Source: Caballeronia fortuita (lineage in GTDB: Bacteria > Pseudomonadota > Gammaproteobacteria > Burkholderiales > Burkholderiaceae). Taken from it: a DNA stretch of 64,000 bases. A program made the translations under genes and the position numbers. Below, piece by piece: positions 1 to 12,010 of the stretch. Under the pieces are notes generated by a model. That model did no database searches, had not been told where the DNA came from, and was given only the letters and a program-made list of their open reading frames with translations. Every line of letters begins with the position of its first letter. Within the stretch, counting starts at the first letter, position 1. The stretch is from positions 248,001 through 312,000 of the forward strand of contig NZ_FCNX02000006.1 of NCBI RefSeq assembly GCF_001544835.2, written 5' to 3'.

Positions 1-1480
1 CGAGCCAGAACACGGCCGGCGTGCCCGAGTTCTTCACGCGCGTGACGGCGAGCTTGACCCAGTCGCGGATCGGCGCGTCCTTCACGAGGCACATGCGCCA
101 GATGTCGCCCTTCTCGACTTCCTGCGTCAGCCCTTCGATGACTTCGCCCGTCGCGTTATCGACGATGCGCGCCGTGCCGTCTTCCGCGATCTCGAAGGTC
201 TTGTCGTGCGAGCCGTACTCTTCGGCCTTCTGCGCCATCAGGCCGACGTTCGGCACCGTGCCCATCGTCTTCGGGTCGAACGCGCCGTTGGTCTTGCAGA
301 AATTGATGATTTCCTGATAGATGCGCGCGAACGTGCTTTCCGGGATCAGGCACTTCGTGTCCTGCGGACGGCCGTCGGCGCCCCACATCTTGCCGCCTGC
401 GCGGATCATCGCGGGCATGGAAGCGTCGACGATCACGTCGTTCGGCGCGTGCAGGTTCGAGATGCCCTTGGCCGAATCGACCATCGCGAGCGCCGGGCGC
501 TTTTCGTGGCACGCGTGCATGTCGCGGATGACTTCGTCGCGCTGCGATTCCGGCAGCGTCTCGATCTTCGTGTAGAGATCGACGAGGCCGTTGTTCACGT
601 TGATGCCGAGTTCTTCGAAAAGCTTCGCGTGCTTGGCGAACGCGTCTTTATAGAACACCTTGACGGCGTGGCCGAACACGATCGGGTGCGAGACCTTCAT
701 CATGGTCGCCTTGACGTGCAGCGACAGCATGACGCCCGTATCGAACGCGTCCTGCATCTGGTCTTCGTAGAACTCGACGAGCGCCTTCTTGCTCATGAAC
801 ATGCTGTCGACGATCTCGCCGTCCTGCAGCTTGACCTTCGGCTTCAGCACGATGGTTTCGCCGCGCTTCGTCACGAGTTCCATGCGGACTTCGCGCGCGC
901 GGTCGTTCGTGATGGACTTTTCGCCGTGATAGAAGTCGCCGTGCTTCATGTGCGCGACGTGCGTGCGCGAGGCCATGCTCCACTCGCCCATGCTGTGCGG
1001 ATGCTTCTTCGCGTAGTTCTTGACGGCGAGCGGCGCGCGGCGGTCCGAGTTGCCTTCGCGCAGCACCGGATTCACCGCCGAGCCGAGGCACTTGCCGTAG
1101 CGCGCGCGGATGGCCTTCTCTTCGTCGTTCTTCGGCTCTTCGGGATAGTCGGGCAGCTTGTAGCCCTTGCTTTGCAGTTCCTTGATCGCGCTCGTCAACT
1201 GATGCAGCGACGCGCTGATGTTCGGCAGCTTGATGATGTTGGTGTCGGGGTCCTGCGTCAGTTCGCCGAGTTTCGCGAGATTGTCGGGAACCTTCTGTTC
1301 GTCGGTCAGGAATTCGGGGAATTCGCCGAGAATGCGGGCCGCGACGGAGATGTCGCTCGTCTCGACGTTGACGCCCGCCGGCGCGGTGAATGTACGGATG
1401 ATCGGCAGAAAGGCGCTGGTCGCGAGCAGCGGAGCTTCGTCGGTCAGGGTGTAGATGATGGTGGGTTGCTGATTACTCAT
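1..1480 (-). CDS. icd: Monomeric NADP-dependent isocitrate dehydrogenase, 5' part (C-terminus outside window)
   Basis: Oxidatively decarboxylates isocitrate to 2-oxoglutarate with NADP in the TCA cycle (cytosol). About 493 N-terminal residues are present; the monomeric family is about 740 long, so roughly a third lies off the left edge. The protein opens [17 protein letters not shown], typical of this family and unlike the dimeric Icd. The isocitrate-binding stretch [16 protein letters not shown] lies at about residues 133-148 with the expected Ser and Arg residues. The start is an ATG preceded by an AT-rich leader holding two palindromes, which suggests its own regulated promoter. No partner genes adjoin it; the next gene upstream is a same-strand epimerase about 240 bp away. 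Confidence 0.96.
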   Translation of the reverse strand, partial: MSNQQPTIIYTLTDEAPLLATSAFLPIIRTFTAPAGVNVETSDISVAARILGEFPEFLTDEQKVPDNLAKLGELTQDPDTNIIKLPNISASLHQLTSAIKELQSKGYKLPDYPEEPKNDEEKAIRARYGKCLGSAVNPVLREGNSDRRAPLAVKNYAKKHPHSMGEWSMASRTHVAHMKHGDFYHGEKSITNDRAREVRMELVTKRGETIVLKPKVKLQDGEIVDSMFMSKKALVEFYEDQMQDAFDTGVMLSLHVKATMMKVSHPIVFGHAVKVFYKDAFAKHAKLFEELGINVNNGLVDLYTKIETLPESQRDEVIRDMHACHEKRPALAMVDSAKGISNLHAPNDVIVDASMPAMIRAGGKMWGADGRPQDTKCLIPESTFARIYQEIINFCKTNGAFDPKTMGTVPNVGLMAQKAEEYGSHDKTFEIAEDGTARIVDNATGEVIEGLTQEVEKGDIWRMCLVKDAPIRDWVKLAVTRVKNSGTPAVFWL

Positions 1481-1622
1481 CGCTTGTCTCGACATCCGAA
1501 AACAGGTTGGAAAAAACCGCCGGCCTCGTCACCCGTCCGGCAACAAACCGCTATTCTGCCTGATTTTGCGAGGGGCGCGTGTGAATTTCGGCTCATGAAT
1601 CCGGTCAAAAAGCTCGTTTTTA

Positions 1623-1667
1623 TTGATATATCAAGCACTTAACATTTTTCGACTCTTATACAAGAGT
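1623..1667. promoter_or_regulatory. Two palindromes in the icd promoter region
   Basis: The AT-rich leader of icd carries a perfect 12-bp palindrome TTGATATATCAA (1623-1634) and an inverted repeat ACTCTT-ATAC-AAGAGT (1652-1667). They lie 143-187 bp upstream of the start codon in an otherwise GC-rich neighbourhood. They look like operators for a dimeric repressor or activator; I do not assign the regulator. Confidence 0.45.
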
Positions 1668-1723
1668 TGATGTTTTCGGCCGCGTCGCGGCGGCCGGCAC
1701 GTTTCACGAAATGATTTCGCGCT

Positions 1724-2734
1724 TCATCCACCGAGATACCCATTCGCGCGAAACCAGTCGAGCGCGTCCCGCAGACCCTCCCGATACGGCCGCGCCGCGT
1801 ACCCCAATTCACGCTCGGCCTTCGCCGACGTGAAGTACATCTTGTTCTTCGACATCCGCAGCGCGTCGACGGTTACGAACGGCTCTTTCCCGCTCACCTT
1901 CGCGAACAGCTCCGCGCCGACCGCGAGCGGATAGAGCGGCCCGCGCGGCAGCTTGATGGTCGGCGGCTTGCGCCCGACGAATCCGGCGATGTCCGCGAGC
2001 ATCTGCTGCAAAGGCAGATTCTCGCCGCCCAGGATATAGCGCTCGCCGATCTTCCCGCGCTCCAGCGCGAGAAAGTGCCCGTTCGCGACATCGTCGACGT
2101 GTACGAGATTGAGGCCCGTATCGACGAATGCGGGAATCTTGCCCGTCGCCGCTTCGACGATGATGCGCCCGGTCGGCGTCGGGCGCACGTCGCGCGGTCC
2201 GATCGGCGTCGACGGATTCACGATCACCGCGGGCAACGCGTTCTGCGCGACCATCCGCTCGACCGCGCGCTCCGCGAGCACCTTACTGCGCTTGTACGCG
2301 CCGATCGTGCTTTGCGCATCCGACGGCTTCGTCTCGTCGACGATCGCGCCCGAACTCGTCACCTTGAGCGTCGCGACGCTGCTCGTATAGACGATGCGCT
2401 CGACGCCTTCGGCCAGCGCCGCGCGCATCGTCGCTTCGGTGCCCTGGAGATTCGCGCGCTCGATCTCGCCCGGATCGGGCGCCCAGATGCGGTAATCGGC
2501 GGCGACGTGGAACAGGAAGCGCACGCCCTTGAGCGCGGCGCGCATCGACGCTTCGTCGCGCATGTCGCCGACGACGATCTCCGCGTTCAGCGATTCGACG
2601 TTCTTGCGCGGGCTCGTCTTGCGCACGAGCACCCGCACGTCGAAACCGCGCTCGATGGCGAGCCGCGCGACCGCGGACCCGACGAACCCCGAGGCGCCCG
2701 TGACGAGCACGCGAGAGCCGGAAAAATCAGTCAT
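1724..2734 (-). CDS. hpnA: HpnA-like NAD(P)-dependent sugar epimerase/dehydratase
   Basis: An extended short-chain dehydrogenase of 336 residues. The Rossmann glycine motif GASGFVG is at residues 13-19, and the catalytic pair is Y147 and K151 in AYKRSK. The sequence (LVRKTSPRKNVESL, HVAADYRIWAPDP, IVNPSTPIGPRD) matches the hopanoid-associated epimerase HpnA best. In hopanoid producers HpnA is proposed to act on a sugar nucleotide during side-chain assembly, but its exact reaction is not settled. No squalene-hopene or other hpn gene lies nearby, so it is an isolated copy here. It is divergent from the hybrid kinase, with 160 bp between them. Confidence 0.82.
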   Translation of the reverse strand: MTDFSGSRVLVTGASGFVGSAVARLAIERGFDVRVLVRKTSPRKNVESLNAEIVVGDMRDEASMRAALKGVRFLFHVAADYRIWAPDPGEIERANLQGTEATMRAALAEGVERIVYTSSVATLKVTSSGAIVDETKPSDAQSTIGAYKRSKVLAERAVERMVAQNALPAVIVNPSTPIGPRDVRPTPTGRIIVEAATGKIPAFVDTGLNLVHVDDVANGHFLALERGKIGERYILGGENLPLQQMLADIAGFVGRKPPTIKLPRGPLYPLAVGAELFAKVSGKEPFVTVDALRMSKNKMYFTSAKAERELGYAARPYREGLRDALDWFRANGYLGG

Positions 2735-2894
2735 TCTTACCTCGTTGGAAATACTGCCGCGACGCGCTTAGTAACGATTGCCGCGTCAAGAAACAGCCGC
2801 TGAAGCCGATGTGACAAGGGCTCGCGGCTCATGCTATGGTCCTCGCCTGCCGCTGCCGCGAGGCCGCGCAAAACATGAACACAACCGGTGAACG

Positions 2895-6034
<3,140 letters not shown>

Positions 6035-6038
<4 letters not shown>

Positions 6039-6880
6039 ACATGGCGAACGACGGCAGACACGACGAAGAAGCGACGTTCGACATCGAACTGAAGCTGATT
6101 CTGGAAGCGATCTACCTGCGCTATCAGCACGACTTCCGGCATTACTCCGTGAGTTCGCTGAGGCGGCGTCTCGCGCAGGCGGTGCACGATTTCGGCCTGC
6201 CAACGCTTTCGCATTTGCAGGAGCGCATCCTGCGCGACCCGGCGCTGTTCGCGCGGCTCTTTCAATACCTCACGGTGCAGGTGAGCGAGATGTTCCGCGA
6301 TCCGCCGTATTTCCGCGCGATCCGCGAGCAGGTCGTGCCGATTCTGCAGACGTATCCGTCGATCAAGGTGTGGGTCGCGGGATGCAGCAGCGGCGAGGAA
6401 CTGTGGTCGCTCGCGGTGTTGTTCGCCGAAGAAAAGATCGCGGAGCGCACCGTGTTCTACGCGACCGATATCAACGCCGAAGCGCTGCGCCAGGCCGAAA
6501 GCGGAATTTACCCGCTGGAGCGCATGGCGGGCTTCAGCCAGAACTATCTGGCGGCGGGCGGCAAGCGGTCGCTGTCGGACTACTATCATGCGGCGTATGG
6601 CGCGGCGAAATTCTCGCAGGCGCTCAAGTCGCGCGTGGTGTTCGCGGACCACAGTCTCGCCACCGATAGCGTGTTTCTCGAAGCGCATCTCGTGTCGTGC
6701 CGCAATGTGCTGATCTATTTCGATCGTGCGCTGCAGGATCGCGCGCTCGGGCTCTTCAGCGATTCGCTCGTGCGGCGCGGGTTTCTCGGTCTCGGCAGCA
6801 AGGAGAGCCTGCGCTTTTCCACCTACGCAGACCGTTTCGCGGACTTCAATCCGCGCGAGCGGCTTTATCAGAAGGTGTGA
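6035..6880 (+). CDS. CheR-type SAM-dependent protein methyltransferase
   Basis: A CheR-family glutamate O-methyltransferase of 281 residues. It has the small N-terminal helical domain (HYSVSSLRRRLAQ), the EMFRDPPYFRAIRE segment and a SAM-binding glycine loop VAGCSSGEELWSLAV. The ATG chosen overlaps the kinase stop codon (ATGA); an in-frame GTG 24 bp upstream and an ATG 6 bp downstream are alternatives. No chemoreceptor, CheA or CheW gene is adjacent. The CheR-CheB pair here therefore probably modifies the associated kinases or another signalling protein rather than flagellar chemoreceptors; that is inference from context. Confidence 0.9.
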
Positions 6881-6882
6881 CG

Positions 6883-7479
6883 ATGTTCGACGCTCACCGC
6901 ATCGGGGCAGTCGTGATCGGCGCATCGGCGGGCGGCGTCGAGGCGCTCAATCACCTGTTGCCGGTGCTGCCGCGAGCATTCGGCCTGCCGGTGCTCGTCG
7001 TCGTGCATGTGCGGCAAGGGCAGCCTAGCCTCTTGCCGGGCCTGTTCGCGTCGCGCTGCCAGCTCGCCATCGAAGAGCCGTTCGACAAGGACGTGATCGT
7101 GCCGGGCACCGTGTATTTCGCGCCGCCGGGCTATCACATGCTCGTCGAAGCAGAAGACGGCGCGGCGCCTTCGATCGCGCTGTCGGTCGATCCGCCCGTG
7201 CGCTTCTCGCGGCCCTCGGTCGACGTGCTGTTCGAATCGGCGGCGCATGCGTACGGCGAGCGGCTGCTCGGCATCGTGCTGTCGGGCGCGAACGACGACG
7301 GCGCCCGCGGTGCGCGCGCGATCCGCGACGCGGGCGGCGCGTGCTGGGCGCAAAACCCGGAGACGGCCTCGGCCCCGGCGATGCCGCTCGCGGCCATCGC
7401 GGCGGACGCCGTGCACGAAGTACTGACGCTGGACGAAATGGCGGTTCGCCTGTCGCAATGCACCGACCGCAAGCCATGA
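6883..7479 (+). CDS. Stand-alone CheB methylesterase domain protein
   Basis: A CheB C-terminal methylesterase of 198 residues without the usual N-terminal receiver domain. The catalytic triad is visible as Ser in GASAGGVEAL (residues 14-23), His in VVVHVRQGQ (about residue 47) and Asp in SGANDDGARG. It would remove methyl esters added by the CheR encoded 2 bp upstream, in the same operon. Lack of a receiver means phosphorylation control would have to come from a partner such as the three-receiver kinase upstream. The start follows the cheR stop directly. Confidence 0.9.
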   Translation: MFDAHRIGAVVIGASAGGVEALNHLLPVLPRAFGLPVLVVVHVRQGQPSLLPGLFASRCQLAIEEPFDKDVIVPGTVYFAPPGYHMLVEAEDGAAPSIALSVDPPVRFSRPSVDVLFESAAHAYGERLLGIVLSGANDDGARGARAIRDAGGACWAQNPETASAPAMPLAAIAADAVHEVLTLDEMAVRLSQCTDRKP

Positions 7480-7501
7480 AAAGAAGGCAAGGAGTCACCA
7501 G

Positions 7502-8641
7502 ATGACGCAACCCATCCACGTGCTGATCGTCGATGACATTCGCAACAACATCACCGCGCTCGAGGCATCGCTCGCGCGGCCGGACCTGTCGGTGCTGAAG
7601 GCCGAATCGGGGCCGGCCGCGCTCGAACTGCTGCTCAAGCACGACGTCGCGCTCGCGATTCTCGATGTCAACATGCCCGGCATGGACGGCTTCGAACTCG
7701 CGGAGCTGATGCGCGGCAGCCCGCGCACCGCGCATGTGCCGATCATCTTTCTGACGGCGACCGCGCAGGACGGGAGCCGCACGTTTCGCGGCTACGAAGC
7801 GGGCGCCGTGGATTTTCTCTACAAGCCGTTCGATTCGCGCATCCTCAATTCGAAGGTCGACGTTTTCATTCAAATGGAACGTCAGAAGCAGCAGCTCGCG
7901 ACGCAACTCGCGACCGTGCAGCAGTTGCTCGACGCGAACGAAATGCTGATGGCCGTGCTCGGCCACGATCTGCGCACGCCCTTGAGCGCCGTGATCGCGT
8001 CGGCGGAATATCTCGCGCGCTTCGTGCAGGACGAGAACGTCGCGAACATCGGCACGCGCATCAAGTCGAGCGGGATGCGCATGGTGCGCATGGTCGATCA
8101 GTTGCTCAACCTCGCGCGTCTGCGCGGCGGGCGCGTAACGCTGCAGCCGCGCCCGGTGGAACTGATGACGCTCGCGAAGAATATTGTCGATGAATACGAG
8201 GCGCGCGTCGGCAAAGGGCGCATCTTCGTGCTGCGTCAGGGCGACACGGTCCTGCAAGGCGACGGCGATCTCCTTTCGCAGGTGTTCTCGAATCTCATTG
8301 GCAACGCGCTGCAACATGGACTCGAAGGATCGGCGATACAAGTGCGTCTCGACGGCAACGCGGAGCACGTGAGCATCACCGTGCAGAACGCGGGCGAGAT
8401 TCCCGCCGACGTGCTGCCGACAATCTTCGCGCCGTATCGCTCGGGGCGGCGTCAGAACGAGTCCAGCGGCCTCGGGCTCGGCCTTTACATCACGCGCGAG
8501 ATCGCGCAGATGCACGGCGGCGACGTCAAGGCGCGTTCGACCGCGGAAGCCGGCACCGTGTTCGAAGTGACGCTGCCGCGCGAGCCGCATCCGCGCTCGG
8601 GTGAGCGGGCCGACACGGCGCAGCCGTTTCGCCTGAGTTGA
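7502..8641 (+). CDS. Response regulator-histidine kinase fusion (receiver, HisKA, HATPase)
   Basis: A cytoplasmic 379-residue protein with a reversed architecture. The N-terminal receiver (phospho-acceptor D55 in LAILDVNMPG, K108 in LYKPF) leads through a coiled coil (about 118-148) to a HisKA domain with H155 in GHDLRTPLSA and a C-terminal HATPase (SNLIGNALQHG; GLGLGLYI). The start has a good AAGGAG Shine-Dalgarno site. It closes the kinase-CheR-CheB module and is a plausible phosphotransfer partner of the upstream hybrid kinase. No transmembrane segment and no DNA-binding output domain are seen, so the output is presumably protein-protein. Confidence 0.92.
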   Translation: MTQPIHVLIVDDIRNNITALEASLARPDLSVLKAESGPAALELLLKHDVALAILDVNMPGMDGFELAELMRGSPRTAHVPIIFLTATAQDGSRTFRGYEAGAVDFLYKPFDSRILNSKVDVFIQMERQKQQLATQLATVQQLLDANEMLMAVLGHDLRTPLSAVIASAEYLARFVQDENVANIGTRIKSSGMRMVRMVDQLLNLARLRGGRVTLQPRPVELMTLAKNIVDEYEARVGKGRIFVLRQGDTVLQGDGDLLSQVFSNLIGNALQHGLEGSAIQVRLDGNAEHVSITVQNAGEIPADVLPTIFAPYRSGRRQNESSGLGLGLYITREIAQMHGGDVKARSTAEAGTVFEVTLPREPHPRSGERADTAQPFRLS

Positions 8642-8690
8642 CGCGCGTGTCTACAATGCGGGCTATGAACATCGGAAAGGAGAACGCGCG

Positions 8691-8987
8691 ATGCCAGGCC
8701 CGGATCTGGATACGAGAATCGAAACCTACTACGTGCGGGTGCGCGGCGTCGTGCAGGGCGTCGGCTTCAGGCATCACACGGTGAGAAAGGCGCACGCGCT
8801 CGGCGTGCGCGGCTGGGTCGCCAATCTCGACGACGGCTCCGTCGAAGCGATCGTGCAGGGCGCGGCCAATCAGGTCGATCTGATGCTCGAATGGCTGCGA
8901 CGCGGGCCGCCCCATGCCCGCGTCACCGACTTCCACAGCGAGGAGCGCTACGTCGAAAAACGGTACGAGCGCTTCGAGCAGCACTAA
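8691..8987 (+). CDS. acyP: Acylphosphatase
   Basis: A small hydrolase of 98 residues that cleaves carboxyl-phosphate bonds of acyl phosphates. The family signature VRGVVQGVGFRHHT is at about residues 17-30, with the phosphate-binding R27 and the catalytic N45 in GWVANLDDGSVEA. The length matches the family (about 90-100). It has a strong AAAGGAG ribosome-binding site. It follows the sensory operon by about 50 bp and its 3' end overlaps the convergent egtD stop by 4 bp. Confidence 0.95.
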   Translation: MPGPDLDTRIETYYVRVRGVVQGVGFRHHTVRKAHALGVRGWVANLDDGSVEAIVQGAANQVDLMLEWLRRGPPHARVTDFHSEERYVEKRYERFEQH

Positions 8988-9952
8988 CGCGCGACGAGCA
9001 GACTCTCCGCGAACTGCCATTCGTCGTCGAGCCACTGATGCGTGCATTCGAAGCCCGCATCGGCGGCGATGGGCGCGACTTCATCGGCTGCATATTTGTG
9101 GCTGCTTTCCGTCCAGATCGTCTCGCCTTCGCGGAAGTCCACGTGCAGGCCCGCGCCGCTCACGCGTACGGAAAGCGCACGCTTCGCACGCAAATGCATT
9201 TCGATGCTGCGCGCATCCGGATTGAAGCGCGCGACGTGCTCGAATGCATCGAGCGGAAAGTCGCCGCCCAGTTCGCGGTTGATGCGCGCAAGAATGTTCA
9301 GATTGAATGCGGCCGTGACGCCGACCGGATCGTCGTATGCCGCGATCAAAACCGGTAGCGGCTTGATGAGATCGGTGCCGAGCAGGAGGGCGTCGCCGGG
9401 TTGCAGCATGCCGCGAATCGAGCGCAGGAACTTCGTTGCGGCCAGGCGCGCGAAATTGCCGATGGTGCTGCCGAGAAAGAGCACGAGAAGCCGCTCCCCG
9501 TCCTTGCGCTTGGCGCTGACTTCAGAAAGCCCGGCGAGATAATCGCGCTCGTGCCCGACGATCGACACGCGTTCGATATCGCTCAGTTCGCGCCGGCACA
9601 ACTGGAGCGCGGTGCGAGAAATTTCAATCGGATGGTAAGCGGTCGGCTGCTTTTTACACAACGCTTCCAGAATGCGGCGCGTCTTGCGGCCGCTGCCGCT
9701 GCCGAGTTCCGCGACCTGAATTTCGCCGGGCATTGCAGCGACGATATCCGTCGCGTGGTCCTTCAGCACGCGTTCTTCGGCGCGCGTCACGCCGTATTCC
9801 GGCAGCGCGGTGATGACTTCGAAGAGCGCGGAGCCGACTTCGTCATACAGATACATCGAGGGCAATTCTTTTTGCGGACGCTTGCTGAGTCCTTCGTAGA
9901 CGGCCTCCGCGAAGGCGTTGGCGAAGCGGGGGGACAAGGCGGGTTGAGTCAT
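8984..9952 (-). CDS. egtD: L-histidine N-alpha-methyltransferase (EgtD family)
   Basis: SAM-dependent methyltransferase of 322 residues predicted to trimethylate histidine to hercynine, the first step of ergothioneine synthesis. Family hallmarks are YDEVGSALFEVITALPEYG near residues 36-54, the SAM loop ELGSGSGRKT, FLGSTIGNF, and the substrate-binding WTESSHKY near the C-terminus. The start was placed at the ATG with a GGAG site 5 bp upstream rather than at longer in-frame options. No egtB (sulfoxide synthase) is adjacent, which is unusual because egtB and egtD are commonly paired; the partner may be elsewhere. Convergent with acyP. Confidence 0.88.
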   Translation of the reverse strand: MTQPALSPRFANAFAEAVYEGLSKRPQKELPSMYLYDEVGSALFEVITALPEYGVTRAEERVLKDHATDIVAAMPGEIQVAELGSGSGRKTRRILEALCKKQPTAYHPIEISRTALQLCRRELSDIERVSIVGHERDYLAGLSEVSAKRKDGERLLVLFLGSTIGNFARLAATKFLRSIRGMLQPGDALLLGTDLIKPLPVLIAAYDDPVGVTAAFNLNILARINRELGGDFPLDAFEHVARFNPDARSIEMHLRAKRALSVRVSGAGLHVDFREGETIWTESSHKYAADEVAPIAADAGFECTHQWLDDEWQFAESLLVAR

Positions 9953-10327
9953 GACGTCTCCATCGATGCGGCGTTTTCTTCGCGTGCCTTCTGCGAAACG
10001 AAGACACGGCGCGTGTTGCTGCGGATTCAATGACGTGGGCAGCGGATGACGGTGAAGAGTGCCGCCCGGACTTCGGGACCGGACCGGTTGCGAATGCCGG
10101 ACCGACAAGAGTCGCCGATCATCGTGACCGGCAAAAGACAACCGCAAGTGACAGCGATCATGCGGCAGAGTTCATGCCGAAATGCGAAGCATGAGGAAGC
10201 AAAAAGCGGGCACGCGTGCGTGCTTTTTTGAAGCGTGTTCTTAAGAAGAAGCGCGCATGACGTTTAGAATGCGCAGTTCAAGTTTCATTCGGCTTGCATT
10301 CACCTTCGACGCGCAGCGTATTACTCG
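9953..10327. other. Intergenic region between divergent egtD and rarD-like genes
   Basis: I see no convincing coding sequence in these 375 bp. It should hold the promoters of both flanking genes. The only structure I can support is the hairpin with a T run near its right end, listed separately. Confidence 0.5.
10210..10229 (+). terminator. Candidate intrinsic terminator in a gene-free region
   Basis: A short hairpin (GCACG-CGTG-CGTGC) followed by TTTTTT on the plus strand and preceded by AAAAAG, so it could also work on the minus strand. No annotated gene ends here, so it may end a small RNA or a leader transcript, or be fortuitous. Confidence 0.35.
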
Positions 10328-11302
10328 ATGAACCAGCATGAACTCGCGCGCGGCATCGCGCTGTCCGTCGCGGCATCCACGCTTTTCGCGCTGATGTCGG
10401 GCTATACGAAATGGCTCGCGCCGCTCGACGGCCTCGACATCTTCGCGTGGCGTATCGTGTGGACCTTGCCGGGCGCGCTCGCGCTCGTCGTGGCGCGAAA
10501 GCGCTGGCCGCAATTATGCGCGCTCGTGGCGAGGCTCGCCAAGACGCCGCGATTGCTGCTGCTTTCGGCCATTGAAGCCGCATTGCTCGGCGTGCAGTTG
10601 TGGATCTTCCTTTGGGCGCCGTTGCACGGGCGCGCGCTCGAGGTATCGCTCGGCTATTTTCTTTTGCCGCTCGCGATGGTGCTGCTAGGGCGCTTCCACT
10701 ACGGCGAGCGGCTCGACGGTTTCCAGTGGGCGGGCGTGGCGGCGGCGGCCATCGGCGTCGCGCATGAACTGATCGTCACGCACGCGTTCGCGTGGCCGAC
10801 GCTCGTCGTGATGCTTGGCTATCCGCCGTACTTCATGTTGCGGCGCAGGCTCAATGCGGACCCGCTCGTGTCGTTCGCGGTGGAGATCATGCTGATGTCG
10901 CCCGTCGCCGTGGTCATGCTGTTCATGCGCGGCGCGGTCGCGGAGGTCGCGAGCCAGCCCCATCTGTGGCTGCTGCTTGCCGGACTCGGCGCGTTGAGCA
11001 CGATCGCGCTCGCGTCGTATCTGCGCGCGAGCCGCCATTTGCCGCTCGCGCTCTTCGGCATTCTGGGTTACGTGGAGCCGGTGTTGCTCGTCGGCGTTGC
11101 GGTGCTGCTGCTCGGCGAGCCGTTTTCCACGCGACAACTCGGGACTTATGTGCCGATCTGGATCGCCGTCGCGCTGACGGGCGTGCATAGCGCGCGTCTC
11201 GTGATGCGCGAGCGCTCGCGCAAACAGACCATGCCGATGAGCGAGCACCACGCGAGCGCGGAGCACGAGACGGTCGCGGAGGAAATCGAGCGCGTGGATT
11301 GA
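10328..11302 (+). CDS. rarD: RarD-type EamA-family drug/metabolite transporter
   Basis: An inner-membrane permease of 324 residues with about ten hydrophobic helices in two EamA repeats. The N-terminal segment ALMSGYTKWLAPLDGLDIFA and the repeated pattern of short helices are characteristic of RarD (the protein product named after chloramphenicol sensitivity in some species), whose substrate is not established. A charged hydrophilic tail follows the last helix (from about residue 295). It ends immediately before the convergent DUF962 gene: the two stop codons are back to back with no gap. Confidence 0.85.
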   Translation: MNQHELARGIALSVAASTLFALMSGYTKWLAPLDGLDIFAWRIVWTLPGALALVVARKRWPQLCALVARLAKTPRLLLLSAIEAALLGVQLWIFLWAPLHGRALEVSLGYFLLPLAMVLLGRFHYGERLDGFQWAGVAAAAIGVAHELIVTHAFAWPTLVVMLGYPPYFMLRRRLNADPLVSFAVEIMLMSPVAVVMLFMRGAVAEVASQPHLWLLLAGLGALSTIALASYLRASRHLPLALFGILGYVEPVLLVGVAVLLLGEPFSTRQLGTYVPIWIAVALTGVHSARLVMRERSRKQTMPMSEHHASAEHETVAEEIERVD

Positions 11303-11806
11303 TCAGCGCGCGGAGCGACTTCGAATCGCATCGTGCAGATCGCGCATGAGACCGAGGCCGAACAGAAGCTCGACCAGAACGAAGAGTGGGCCGATCAGCA
11401 AGCCGACGATATCATCGACGAACGCGGGCTTGCGATGCTCATAGCGCACGTGCCCGACGAACTGGAATATCCAGCCGATCACGAACATGCCGATGCCGAT
11501 GGCGAGCCACATCGATGTGCCGTGCGATGCGGCCCATTGCCCGAAGCCCGCGCTCGACGCGGACACGATTCCCATGCCGATGCCGAGCGGCACATCGAGC
11601 CACAGGTAATAGAGCGTCGCGAGCGCAAACAGCACCCATGCGGGCGTGAGCAGAAACGCGCCCGACAACACGGGCCACGCGGGCCGGCTCAACAGCGCGG
11701 CGGTCGCTAGCACGATCAGCGGAATGCCGACGAAGTGCGTGGCGACGTTACGCCTGTCGCGATGATATTCAGCATAGCGGGATAGCTGATCGGTGAGCGT
11801 TCGCAT
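11303..11806 (-). CDS. DUF962 / Mpo1-like membrane protein
   Basis: 167 residues with four hydrophobic stretches. The signature YAEYHRDRRNVATHFVGIP near the N-terminus and the later GWIFQFVGHVRYEHRKPAF match DUF962, the family of yeast Mpo1, a 2-hydroxy fatty acid dioxygenase. The conserved histidines (in EYH, THF, GHVRYEH) are candidate iron ligands. The bacterial function is not established; fatty-acid alpha-oxidation is an inference from the yeast member. Its own promoter probably lies in the gap towards the alanine-rich protein gene. Confidence 0.85.
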   Translation of the reverse strand: MRTLTDQLSRYAEYHRDRRNVATHFVGIPLIVLATAALLSRPAWPVLSGAFLLTPAWVLFALATLYYLWLDVPLGIGMGIVSASSAGFGQWAASHGTSMWLAIGIGMFVIGWIFQFVGHVRYEHRKPAFVDDIVGLLIGPLFVLVELLFGLGLMRDLHDAIRSRSAR

Positions 11807-11910
11807 GATGCGCGTCTCCTTCGTATTCTCTTTTCAACGCATGATAAGCCGCGCGAGGAGATCGGCAGGTAGAGCTTTACCTTTAGACGAACTGCGAACA
11901 TCGAATCCGA

Positions 11911-11943
11911 AGAAAAGAAAAAGGCGAGCCCGAAAGCTCGCCT
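11911..11943 (-). terminator. Rho-independent terminator of the alanine/lysine-rich exported protein gene
   Basis: Read on the minus strand it is a perfect 8-bp stem AGGCGAGC/GCTCGCCT with a 6-nt loop followed by TTTTTCTTTTCTT. It lies about 70 bp past the stop of the gene at 12011-12484 and fits a classic intrinsic terminator. Confidence 0.85.
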
Positions 11944-12010
11944 GAATCGAAACGCACTGGTTTATTCGTTATGCAATGCCCAGTGCGCGATGCGAGGGCG
12001 CGGACCTCCC

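Noticed and set aside
206-1642. A 478-codon plus-strand frame opposite icd
   Set aside because: Antisense shadow of a clear metabolic enzyme; Arg/His/Asp-rich composition typical of high-GC shadows. Similar long frames opposite fhcB-fhcD, cbbT and the TonB receptor were rejected for the same reason.
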